Of a DNA stretch of 52,578 bases, positions 45,188 to 52,578 are shown piece after piece. The translations under genes and the position numbers were made by a program. How positions within the stretch are numbered: position 1 is the first letter of the stretch; the number at the start of each line of letters is the position of its first letter. This DNA comes from JACCYQ01 sp036675565. Its GTDB lineage: Bacteria > Bacteroidota > Bacteroidia > Chitinophagales > Chitinophagaceae. The notes under the pieces were generated by a model. That model saw only the letters and a program-made list of their open reading frames with translations. It was not told where the DNA came from and ran no database searches. The DNA lies in assembly GCA_036675565.1 (NCBI GenBank), contig JAKFER010000188.1, positions 1-52,578 on the forward strand. Direction: 5' to 3'.

Positions 45188-46370
45188 ACTGGTACCTGAA
45201 CCCTAATTCATATACATTATCATTTCCAGCATCAAAGGGAAGTTTGCCTGCAGCGAAGCTGGCAAAAAATCCTTTTGAAGACGATACTGAAGCCGAAAAA
45301 TAAGTATGCTTATCGACGTTCACCTGCCGGATAATTTCCGGAGCATTCATCTCCTTAAAAAATCGCAAATCTGCATTAAAGAAAATGGACTGGTCTTTAA
45401 ATTCACTGATCAGTGTTCTGAATCCTATTTCCATATTCAACCGGGCAAAGCTATTTTCATTTCCAGTTAAATCTTTACGGGCCATATCATCCACTGGTTT
45501 TACATAATCAATCCTGGCCATAAAAACCGGGATGGTTGCACCATCGGGTTGAAAAGTTTTATCCGTGCCAGTGATCATCCTTAATAAGGCAAAAGGATAA
45601 TCAGGCAAATTGAAATAAGCCAGGGTAGAATGCTCTGCCCAACCTTTTGCACCTAATCCAAGTTTTACACCGGCCACCCATTGTTTTTTTCGAAAATCCT
45701 GTGTGTTTTCTAATTCAATGGCTCCATCTAAACCAATATAATATTGATTCGTCAACACCAGGTTTTCATTGAAAGTTTTCCATTCTTCACTGTTTTCAAT
45801 TTCTTCTGTTGATGTCATGGTTGCCAGGCTAAGTTCCAATTCGTTTAAAAGATCTCTTACTTCGTCCGTGGTTTTATTCGCTACACCGCCACTGTATTGA
45901 AACCCACCAAATGAAACGCCTGAACTCAGAAAATCATAAGGATTCAATTGCTTTTTAAAAGCCACGTTTCCATTCGATTGAATTTGAAATGAAAACCCAT
46001 TTCTCTTTAATGATGATTCATGGAATCGGCGCCAGTCAAAATTCCAGTCATATTTAAAACCCAAACCAATTAGATCCTCTTTTTCAATTTCAAAAGTTTT
46101 GAATTCTACGTCCAGGTCCCGGAAAAGTAAAAGGGCTTTTGATTGGTTTTTGATTTCCATGATCTTTGCCCATGCCCGGTTATATAAATCGGGATCAGTG
46201 GTCAGTTTCTTTTTGAGGTCGTTCAGCAAAGTTGCCGCAGCATGACCGGGCAAAGAATTTTCAACGGTGGCAACTAATTCATCTGCAAACAATAATTGAG
46301 AACTATCCTGCTGGGAAAAAACTTTTGTTTCACAATGGATGATCATGAAAACAAGCATTACTTTTTTCAT
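45180..46370 (-). CDS. Putative outer-membrane beta-barrel protein of unknown function
   Basis: I recognise no family. The 396-residue protein starts with a signal peptide (cut near VFSQ), followed by a helical, charged region (~25-115). From ~120 to the end there are alternating strands (FSFQIQSNGNVAFKK, SGVSFGGFQYSGG, QYYIGLDGAIELEN, VAGVKLGLGAKG, FARLNMEIGFRTLI, SIFFNADLRFF, TYFSASVSSSKGFFASFAAG). It ends in YELGFRYQFN, an aromatic terminal strand as seen in outer-membrane barrels. A small unknown gene lies 52 bases upstream. Confidence 0.75.
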   Translation of the reverse strand: MKKVMLVFMIIHCETKVFSQQDSSQLLFADELVATVENSLPGHAAATLLNDLKKKLTTDPDLYNRAWAKIMEIKNQSKALLLFRDLDVEFKTFEIEKEDLIGLGFKYDWNFDWRRFHESSLKRNGFSFQIQSNGNVAFKKQLNPYDFLSSGVSFGGFQYSGGVANKTTDEVRDLLNELELSLATMTSTEEIENSEEWKTFNENLVLTNQYYIGLDGAIELENTQDFRKKQWVAGVKLGLGAKGWAEHSTLAYFNLPDYPFALLRMITGTDKTFQPDGATIPVFMARIDYVKPVDDMARKDLTGNENSFARLNMEIGFRTLISEFKDQSIFFNADLRFFKEMNAPEIIRQVNVDKHTYFSASVSSSKGFFASFAAGKLPFDAGNDNVYELGFRYQFN

Positions 46371-46422
46371 GGGAAAATGTTTTTGGTTTTGGATGCAGTT
46401 AATTCAACAAGAAGAAACAGGT

Positions 46423-46782
46423 TTATTTCTTTTCATTCCAGAACATGTAGTTTCCATCATTAACGGCTGCAAACTCCGCAACGGTGCTATTTGCATTGGT
46501 CAATACATCAATCATCATATTAACGGCAGTAGTCCGGTTAATGCCCTCTTCATACACAGCACCGCGACCTACTATAAAAACAACATCAATCATGTCAGCA
46601 AGCATGGCGGCCTCCTGTCTAAGTAGTTCTGAACTTAAATGGGGGTTAAAAAACTTAAGATCCTTCATCTGTATTTCACCGGCTTCGGAAAAGATTTTCC
46701 GTAATTGTTTTAGCCGGTAAAGTGTGATCCACGTTGTAGTGCAGGAGCGATTGTTCATACTCCATGGAGATTGATCGGGCAT
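46423..46782 (-). CDS. Hypothetical small protein
   Basis: A 119-residue frame with protein-like composition (LKFFNPHLSSELLRQEAAML, then DVVFIVGRGAVYEEGINRTTAVNMMIDVL). No signal peptide, no recognised family. It fills the space between feoB and the barrel gene in the same direction as the latter, which favours a real gene, but the start is uncertain (ATG at 46782 or 46758). Confidence 0.55.
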   Translation of the reverse strand: MPDQSPWSMNNRSCTTTWITLYRLKQLRKIFSEAGEIQMKDLKFFNPHLSSELLRQEAAMLADMIDVVFIVGRGAVYEEGINRTTAVNMMIDVLTNANSTVAEFAAVNDGNYMFWNEKK

Positions 46783-46885
46783 ACTGAAAATTTTTTCAGA
46801 TCATTAAAAATGTGCCTCAGAACCTAACCTCTTCGTGTATCCCTTAAAGTTACAATGATTTTTAAAAAATGAGGTATAGTAAAAT

Positions 46886-49006
46886 TTACTTTAGAATTTG
46901 ATAAGCCAGCAGGCTCATAAGGTAGGCCAACCCCGTCATGTATACAAATTGAATGATAGGCCATTTCCAGGTACCGGTTTCACGGTAAACGATTGCCAGC
47001 GTACTCATACATTGCATGGCGAAAAGATAAAACAGCATTAAAGAAACACCTGTAGCCAGGGAGAACATAGGTGTTCCATCTTCCTTTTTTGCCTTTCGCA
47101 TTTTATCGCTCAAAAGAACAACTTCATCATCGCTGCCGCCCACACTGTAAAGGGTTGCCATTGTTCCCACAAAAACCTCCCTTGCTGCAAAAGAAGTAAC
47201 CAGTGCTATTCCAATCTTCCAGTCATAACCAAGCGGTAAAATGGCGGGCTCTATGGATTTGCCTAAAATACCTGCAAAAGAGTTTTCAAGTTTTGCGGTA
47301 TTTCGTTCATTTTCAAGATCTGCTGATGGAGCTGTTTGCGCAGCCATTTTAGCTGCATATTCTTTTTCAACAGCGGCCATTCTGCCGGGAGGGCCAAAGG
47401 AACTTAACAACCAAAGAACAAGACTTATGACCATGATTATTTTACCCGCTTCAAACACAAATATGCGAGCCTTTGAAACCATGGTTTGTATGATGTTATT
47501 CCAACGTGGTGAACGGTATGTTGGTAATTCAAGAATGAAAAAACTTTTTTCCATGCTTTTGATGAACCATTTGGCTATATACGAGATTAATAAAGCCATA
47601 CCTAATCCAAGAAGATAAAGGAACATCATCATCAAACCCTGAACACTTAAGAAGCCAAATAAAAATGTGTTGGGAATTACCAAACCAATCAGGATCGTAT
47701 AGACGGGTAATCTTGCAGAACAACTCATTAATGGTGTAACCAAAATAGTGAGCAATCGTTCCTTTTTATTTTCAATACTGCGGGCACTCATAATAGCTGG
47801 CACTGCACAGGCAAACCCACTGATCATGGGCATTACACTTTTACCATTCAAACCAACACTTCGCATTAACCGGTCTGATAGAAAACTAATGCGTGCCATA
47901 TAACCAGTATCTTCCAGCAGGGTGATCAACCCAAACAAGATCATGATCTGTGGAATGAAAATGAGGATACCACCTAAGCCGGCCACCACACCATTAATCA
48001 AAAGGTCACTCCACCAGGCATCTGGTAAAATACGGGATAAACCGGCACTTAAGTAAGCAAAAATGGTTTCAATCCAGGTCATTGGATATTGAGCCAACCA
48101 AAAAACGGATTGAAATAAAAGAAATAAAACAGCCAGCAGGATGATATATCCCCAACGCCTGTGTAATAATATATTATCGAGTTTTTCGGTAAATAAAGTT
48201 TTTTGTAATGGGTCAGGTTCCGAAACAGACAACTTCATTATGTGTTTGATGCGGGTATACCGCTGCATTATTTCGTCAGCCTGCAGTTTAGTCGCATTGA
48301 ATTTATTTTTTTGTTCAATATTTTCAATGGCTTCCTGTGTATGTTGGGGGAAATCAAAAGATTCGTGGTTGATCAGGTAATGAATGGATGAATAATCACT
48401 CAGATCAGGAAATAGTTCCTGCATTTCATCAATGGCCACGGCTGCCAACTGTTTATTGTCAATAAAATCACGGGCAGGTATATGGTATAATTTTTCAACT
48501 GTTTGTGCAATGGCTTTTTTTAATTGCGGCAAACCTTTATTCTTTCTCGGATTGATGGCTATAACAGGAACACCCAATTCTCTTTCCAATTCCGGTATAT
48601 CGATATTGATTCCCTTACTTTTTGCCAGGTCCGTCATGGTGAGGGCAACAACAACCGGCAATTTCAGGTCAATTAATTGTGTGCAGAATAACAAATTTCT
48701 TTTTAAGTTACTGGCATCAACAACAGCAATTAAAACATCTGATTTAACAGATTCATCCTGGTTCATTAAAACCTTATAAGAAACCCATTCATCCAGCCTG
48801 CGAGGGTATAAACTATATGTTCCCGGAAGGTCTATGACCTGGACTTTACCAAATCCTGGAAGTGTAGTAACGCCTACCTTTTTATCAACAGTAACGCCCG
48901 GAAAATTCCCAACTTTCTGGTTCATCCCGGTAAGGCTGTTGAATAATGAAGTTTTACCGCTATTGGGGTTTCCTACTAATGCTATATGTAACTTTCTATT
49001 GTCCAA
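46886..49006 (-). CDS. feoB: Ferrous iron transporter FeoB
   Basis: The 706-residue protein has an N-terminal G domain (G1 GNPNSGKTSLFN, residues 12-23; G3 DLPGTYSL; G4 as MTDLAKSK rather than the usual NxxD), a helical GDI domain (~165-270) and a membrane part with two gate repeats (MISGFACAVPAIMSARSI, TSFAAREVFVGTMATLY). It moves Fe2+ across the inner membrane. The start is a TTG at 49006: an in-frame TAG lies two codons upstream and the next Met is already past the G1 motif. A box TACATTTG lies 13 bases before it. feoA is separate, 6 kb away. Confidence 0.95.
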   Translation of the reverse strand: MDNRKLHIALVGNPNSGKTSLFNSLTGMNQKVGNFPGVTVDKKVGVTTLPGFGKVQVIDLPGTYSLYPRRLDEWVSYKVLMNQDESVKSDVLIAVVDASNLKRNLLFCTQLIDLKLPVVVALTMTDLAKSKGINIDIPELERELGVPVIAINPRKNKGLPQLKKAIAQTVEKLYHIPARDFIDNKQLAAVAIDEMQELFPDLSDYSSIHYLINHESFDFPQHTQEAIENIEQKNKFNATKLQADEIMQRYTRIKHIMKLSVSEPDPLQKTLFTEKLDNILLHRRWGYIILLAVLFLLFQSVFWLAQYPMTWIETIFAYLSAGLSRILPDAWWSDLLINGVVAGLGGILIFIPQIMILFGLITLLEDTGYMARISFLSDRLMRSVGLNGKSVMPMISGFACAVPAIMSARSIENKKERLLTILVTPLMSCSARLPVYTILIGLVIPNTFLFGFLSVQGLMMMFLYLLGLGMALLISYIAKWFIKSMEKSFFILELPTYRSPRWNNIIQTMVSKARIFVFEAGKIIMVISLVLWLLSSFGPPGRMAAVEKEYAAKMAAQTAPSADLENERNTAKLENSFAGILGKSIEPAILPLGYDWKIGIALVTSFAAREVFVGTMATLYSVGGSDDEVVLLSDKMRKAKKEDGTPMFSLATGVSLMLFYLFAMQCMSTLAIVYRETGTWKWPIIQFVYMTGLAYLMSLLAYQILK

Positions 49007-49019
49007 GGGCTATAACCCG

Positions 49020-49027
49020 CAAATGTA
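49020..49027 (-). promoter_or_regulatory. Putative -7 box for feoB
   Basis: Minus-strand TACATTTG matches TAnnTTTG, 13 bases before the TTG start. A -33 TTTG is not seen. No Fur-type palindrome was recognised around it. Confidence 0.42.
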
Positions 49028-49132
49028 AGTGTCCGCATTTTTAATCGTTTACGAATTTGGAAGTTTTGTTTAATCTTTCACAAACATTATCTAATTAACG
49101 CGTACCATGCCCTGTATAACGGCCCTTATCAA

Positions 49133-49140
49133 TAACTTTG
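49133..49140 (+). promoter_or_regulatory. Putative -7 box for the M28 peptidase gene
   Basis: TAACTTTG matches TAnnTTTG and lies 32 bases before the ATG at 49173. The -33 element is weak (CCTG, 18 bases upstream). Confidence 0.42.
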
Positions 49141-49172
49141 TTTTAATCTTTTGAAAAAAATATAATTTGAAT

Positions 49173-50819
49173 ATGATAAAGTATCCGGCCGTATTTGCAT
49201 CTGTATTGATGTTGGTTTGTTTTGAAGCATCTTCTCAAAAATTAAAAAAAGCAGACAAAGCGGTTATCAGCAGGTTAACAGAGCACGTTCAATATTTAGC
49301 TGATGATAAACTGGAAGGAAGAAGGGCAGGTTCCAATGGGGAGCAATTAGCTGCAGAATATATCAGCAACCAGTTTAAAAGTGCAGGTATATTACCGAAA
49401 GGAACCAATGGCTACCTTCAAACTTTCCCTATTTATGAAGGAAAACAAATTGGCAAAGCAACCCAATTGATTATTAATGGAGATGAAATCAGCCACGAAA
49501 ATTATTTTCCATTTGCATTCAGTCCTGAAAGTACGATTGAAGCCATGCCGGCTATAGCCCTGCAGGAATCGGGTATGCCCTGGTTTAAAGATTTAAAAGA
49601 AGTAATGGAAGCCAATGCGGCTAACCCGCATTTTGATTTAACGGATCATATCAGGACACACACGCAACAGGTACAGGAAAAAGGCGCTACAGCATTGTTC
49701 GTTTATAATTCTTCAGGGGATAAAGACCATTTAAGTTTTGATGCCAAAGATGTTTCGGTTAAAATGGCCATTCCTGTGATTTATGTAAACAGGGATGTTG
49801 TAAAAAAGCATTTTGAAGATGAATCTGCTACGCTGGATATTAAACTGGTAACAAATATTGAAGAAAAATACAGGAAAGGACATAATGTGGTTGGTTTTAT
49901 TGACAACGGGGCAAATAGTACGGTGGTATTGGGTGCTCATTATGATCATCTTGGTTTTGGCGAAGATGGAAATTCATTGGTTCGTGTGAATGAAAAAATC
50001 ATTCATAACGGGGCCGATGATAATGCCAGCGGGACATCGGCACTTATCGAACTTTCCAGGATATTAATGGATAAAAAATACAAGAATAGCAACTACCTGT
50101 TCATTGCCTTTTCGGGTGAAGAACTCGGTCTCTTTGGTTCCAAATATTTTGTTGAGAACCCGACAGTCGATCTATCCAAAATCAATTACATGATCAATAT
50201 GGACATGATCGGTCGATTAAATGACAGCAACAAAGCGATTACGGTTGGTGGTGTGGGAACATCACCATCATGGTCATTTATCAGTGCTCAAAATAAACTG
50301 CCATTTTCAATAAAGGTTGATTCAAGCGGAAGCGGTCCCAGTGATCATACTTCATTTTATCGCAAGGATATTCCCGTTTTGTTTTTCTTTACCGGTTTGC
50401 ACACAGATTATCATAAGCCCTCCGATGATGCGGATAAAGTAAATACGACCGGTTCTTACCAGATCATGTTGTTTATAACGGATATCATCAACCGAATTAA
50501 TAAGGACAATCAAAAACTTGCCTTTACTAAAACCAGGGAAAAGCAAATGGGCACTTCTGCAAGATTTACGGTATCATTGGGTATCATGCCTGATTATACT
50601 TTTAGCGGACCCGGTGTAAAAGCAGATGGTGTTACAGAAGGAAGACCTGCACATAAAGCTGGTATCAAAACGGGTGATATTGTAATTCAATTGGGAACGG
50701 TGCCGGTTAACTCTATGGAAGATTATATGCAGGCATTATCGAAGTTTAAGAAAGGTGACAATACAACGGTTAAATTTAAAAGGGGTGAAACCATTACCGA
50801 ATCACCTGTTCAGTTTTGA
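49173..50819 (+). CDS. Exported M28 aminopeptidase with PA insertion and C-terminal PDZ domain
   Basis: The 548-residue protein has a signal peptide (1-22), an M28 catalytic domain with a protease-associated insertion (~100-230), and a PDZ domain (~460-548, GVTEGRPAHKAGIKTGDIVIQLG). Zinc ligands are visible in order: GAHYDHLG, HNGADDNASGT, SGEELGLFG (Glu base and ligand), INMDMIGR and SGPSDHTSFY. It should trim N-terminal residues from peptides outside the inner membrane. The ATG at 49173 is preferred over the in-frame TTG two codons earlier. The next gene starts 18 bases after the stop. Confidence 0.93.
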   Translation: MIKYPAVFASVLMLVCFEASSQKLKKADKAVISRLTEHVQYLADDKLEGRRAGSNGEQLAAEYISNQFKSAGILPKGTNGYLQTFPIYEGKQIGKATQLIINGDEISHENYFPFAFSPESTIEAMPAIALQESGMPWFKDLKEVMEANAANPHFDLTDHIRTHTQQVQEKGATALFVYNSSGDKDHLSFDAKDVSVKMAIPVIYVNRDVVKKHFEDESATLDIKLVTNIEEKYRKGHNVVGFIDNGANSTVVLGAHYDHLGFGEDGNSLVRVNEKIIHNGADDNASGTSALIELSRILMDKKYKNSNYLFIAFSGEELGLFGSKYFVENPTVDLSKINYMINMDMIGRLNDSNKAITVGGVGTSPSWSFISAQNKLPFSIKVDSSGSGPSDHTSFYRKDIPVLFFFTGLHTDYHKPSDDADKVNTTGSYQIMLFITDIINRINKDNQKLAFTKTREKQMGTSARFTVSLGIMPDYTFSGPGVKADGVTEGRPAHKAGIKTGDIVIQLGTVPVNSMEDYMQALSKFKKGDNTTVKFKRGETITESPVQF

Positions 50820-50837
50820 TAAATTGAAAACCATTTT

Positions 50838-51281
50838 ATGGCTTCTTCCAAACTGGTATTAAACACGAAAGAACTTACAGAAGAATTTTTTGATGAAACC
50901 AGGTTGCTGGGTATTATGGCACCTATGAAAGACTACCAGTTTTGCTGGCAGTTGAATGCACTCATGAATATGGACTTGCGGAATAATCCTGACATAGAGA
51001 TCCAACTGATCAGGAAAAAACGCACCTACTATTTTTCGGTTTACAGTTATTTTGAAGATAATAGTTCCCTCTGTCATTATATCTATAAAAACCATATTGA
51101 CGGAGAGTTTCTTCTGCCAGAATTTAAACACCTTGATTTTTTATATTTATTAAAGGGTGATGTGGTATCTAATGAATATATCGAACAGGTAATGGCAGGT
51201 ATCCGGCTTATCAATGGTGTACAACTAGTGCTTGACCTGGCATCAGAGAAAATTGTACATAAAGAGAATCTTGTTTTTTAA
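50838..51281 (+). CDS. IPExxxVDY family protein
   Basis: The 147-residue protein is named after a motif seen here as LPEFKHLDFLYLLKGD (about 94-109). The family is almost limited to Bacteroidota and has no known function. There is no signal peptide. It lies between the M28 gene (18 bases upstream) and the pterin dehydratase (33 bases downstream), all in one direction. Confidence 0.85.
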   Translation: MASSKLVLNTKELTEEFFDETRLLGIMAPMKDYQFCWQLNALMNMDLRNNPDIEIQLIRKKRTYYFSVYSYFEDNSSLCHYIYKNHIDGEFLLPEFKHLDFLYLLKGDVVSNEYIEQVMAGIRLINGVQLVLDLASEKIVHKENLVF

Positions 51282-51314
51282 AATTTATTCTGTTCATCCA
51301 AAAATTATAATAAC

Positions 51315-51548
51315 ATGTGGCAGGAAGAAAATAATAAGTTAACCCGCAAGTTTGAATTCAAAAATTTTAGTGAAGCATTTGCCTTCATGACAAGAGTTGC
51401 AATGGAAGCAGAAAAAATGGATCATCATCCAACATGGACGAACACCTGGAATAAAGTGGATATTTCGCTCAGCACACACAGCGCAGGAAATAAAATAACA
51501 GAAAAAGATCATCAACTGGCTAAAGCCATCGATGCTATAATAAAATAA
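51315..51548 (+). CDS. 4a-hydroxytetrahydrobiopterin dehydratase (pterin-4a-carbinolamine dehydratase)
   Basis: The 77-residue protein has the family signature with His37-His38-Pro, then WNKVDISLSTH (His55) and IT..D. It regenerates oxidised pterin after aromatic amino acid hydroxylation; in bacteria without such hydroxylases it may have other pterin-related roles. It is shorter than usual (about 95-105 residues), lacking some N-terminal residues, but the active-site segment is complete. No phenylalanine hydroxylase gene is in the window. Confidence 0.9.
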   Translation: MWQEENNKLTRKFEFKNFSEAFAFMTRVAMEAEKMDHHPTWTNTWNKVDISLSTHSAGNKITEKDHQLAKAIDAIIK

Positions 51549-51549
51549 T

Positions 51550-52578
51550 TTATTTCAATTCTACCAGACTACCCGTTTGTTTTTTAAACCGGCCGACTGG
51601 TGTTGTAAATTTTTCCAGGTCGTTTTCTATTAAAACCGATAGCAATTCATCCAGGCTATCTTCTCTAATGGAGATCAATAATCCGCCGCTGGTTTGCGGA
51701 TCGGCTAAAATGGCTTTTTGCAGATCTGATATAACGCCAATCTTATCTCCATAACTATCCCAGTTTCTATTAGTACCACCGGGGATTGATTTTTTTTCGA
51801 TGTAAGCAAACAGTTCCGGTGTAATCAGTGGTACATTTTCAAATTCAATTACTGCCGTTAACCCGCTTCCTTCTGCCATTTCAACAAGGTGCCCTAATAA
51901 TCCGAAACCGGTTACATCTGTCATTGCATTTACGCCGGCAATCTTTCCCAATTTTTCTCCAACAACATTTAACTGCATCATTTGCCTGGCTGCCAAACCA
52001 ATATGCTGGTCATGCAGGATACCTTTTTTTTCAGCTGTTGTTAAAATACCAACGCCAAGTGGTTTGGTTAAAAACAAATAGTCATCGCTTTTGGCTTCGT
52101 TATTTTTTTTGATGTGCTCAATATTTACCAGCCCATTGACAGCCAGGCCAAAAATGGGTTCGGGTGAATCAATGCTATGACCGCCTGCCAGTGAAATACC
52201 TGCTTCCTTACAAATACTGCGACTGCCTTCAATTACCTTTTGCGCAACTTCCGCAGGTAAGGTATTGATTGGCCAACCCAAGATAGCAATAGCCAGGACA
52301 GGACGGCCACCCATAGCGTAAACATCACTAATGGCGTTGGCTGATGCAATTCTGCCAAACTCAAATGGATCATCCACGATAGGCATAAAAAAATCTGTAG
52401 TGCTGATCAATGCCGTTCCATTTCCGAGGTCATAAACGGCCGCATCATCTTTGCTGTGGTTGCCAACGATCAGCCGGTCGTTGTTTGGCATAGCAAAATT
52501 GCTTTGCAAAATGGTGTCAAGTACTTTAGGAGAGATCTTGCATCCACAGCCGGCACCATGAGAGTATTGAGTGAGTTT
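51550..52578 (-). CDS. selD: Selenide, water dikinase SelD, N-terminus outside the window
   Basis: The readable 342 codons run to the right edge with no start codon; only a few N-terminal residues are missing. The active-site segment SHGAGCGCKISP has Cys (not selenocysteine) at the catalytic position followed by the essential Lys. Further motifs are DDAAVYDL, STTDFF, ISDVYAMGGRP, GGHSID, LTKPLGVG, DVTGFGLLGHL and DPQTSGGLL. SelD makes selenophosphate from selenide and ATP for selenocysteine or 2-selenouridine in tRNA. An ATG-less frame starting at the TTG at 52509 would lose the active site, so the longer reading is correct. Confidence 0.95.
   Translation of the reverse strand, partial: KLTQYSHGAGCGCKISPKVLDTILQSNFAMPNNDRLIVGNHSKDDAAVYDLGNGTALISTTDFFMPIVDDPFEFGRIASANAISDVYAMGGRPVLAIAILGWPINTLPAEVAQKVIEGSRSICKEAGISLAGGHSIDSPEPIFGLAVNGLVNIEHIKKNNEAKSDDYLFLTKPLGVGILTTAEKKGILHDQHIGLAARQMMQLNVVGEKLGKIAGVNAMTDVTGFGLLGHLVEMAEGSGLTAVIEFENVPLITPELFAYIEKKSIPGGTNRNWDSYGDKIGVISDLQKAILADPQTSGGLLISIREDSLDELLSVLIENDLEKFTTPVGRFKKQTGSLVELK

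Noticed and set aside
1..52578. CRISPR arrays, insertion sequences, prophage or rRNA genes
   Set aside because: No regular direct repeats with spacers, transposase, integrase, phage structural genes or rRNA segments were seen on reading.

Overview
The window looks like chromosomal DNA of a member of the Bacteroidota, most likely a Chitinophagaceae-type environmental bacterium. Four things point there. It carries phylum-typical families (DUF2480, IPExxxVDY, S46 dipeptidyl-peptidase, BrkB, a TreY-MalQ fusion). Start codons lack Shine-Dalgarno sequences. Several genes have the Bacteroidota promoter box TAnnTTTG close upstream. The DNA is AT-rich, with genes packed on both strands. I see no transposase, phage gene, integrase or CRISPR array, so this reads as core chromosome with a small arsenic-response island.

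Layout. 0-7 kb: the end of a DUF1080 protein, DUF5996, an exported Rid protein, a small-multidrug-export-type membrane protein, BrkB, an unknown secreted protein, CorA, a lipoprotein and DUF2480. 7-11.4 kb: a PpiD-like periplasmic chaperone and a DPP11-type S46 peptidase, both on the minus strand. 11.43-12.12 kb: a long AT-rich gap with a cluster of DnaA-box-like 9-mers, a candidate replication origin. 12.1-17.5 kb: nadA, then a minus-strand run arsR-arsM-arsN2-GT39 under a promoter whose -7 box lies inside an inverted repeat, with no arsenite pump. 16.6-23.7 kb: EamA transporter and methionine-type aminotransferase (overlapping), SurE, a diacylglycerol-kinase-like protein, exonuclease plus Rid protein, ManC and KdsD. 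24-26.5 kb: RecQ and tRNA-Phe. 26.7-30.1 kb: two adjacent M14 carboxypeptidase paralogues, one with all catalytic residues and one that has lost them. 30.2-38.3 kb: a second GT39, then GlgX and a TreY-MalQ fusion. 38.3-41.6 kb: MnmG, two perfect parS-like palindromes, YbeY, FeoA and NadD. 41.6-49 kb: ChrA, an M20 amidohydrolase, a beta-lactamase-fold serine hydrolase, two unknown proteins and FeoB. 49-52.6 kb: an M28 peptidase with PDZ domain, IPExxxVDY protein, pterin dehydratase and SelD, which runs off the right edge.

How the genes fit together. Peptide use is a strong theme: S46, two M14 proteins, M20 and M28 are all exported. GlgX with TreY-MalQ forms an alpha-glucan to maltooligosyl-trehalose module without TreZ. 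arsR-arsM-arsN2 points to methylation and acetylation of arsenicals rather than efflux. parS sites, mnmG and the DnaA-box cluster about 28 kb away suggest the window lies in the origin-proximal part of the chromosome. The best candidates for something new are the inactive M14 partner, the glycosyltransferase at the end of the ars operon and the possible origin.
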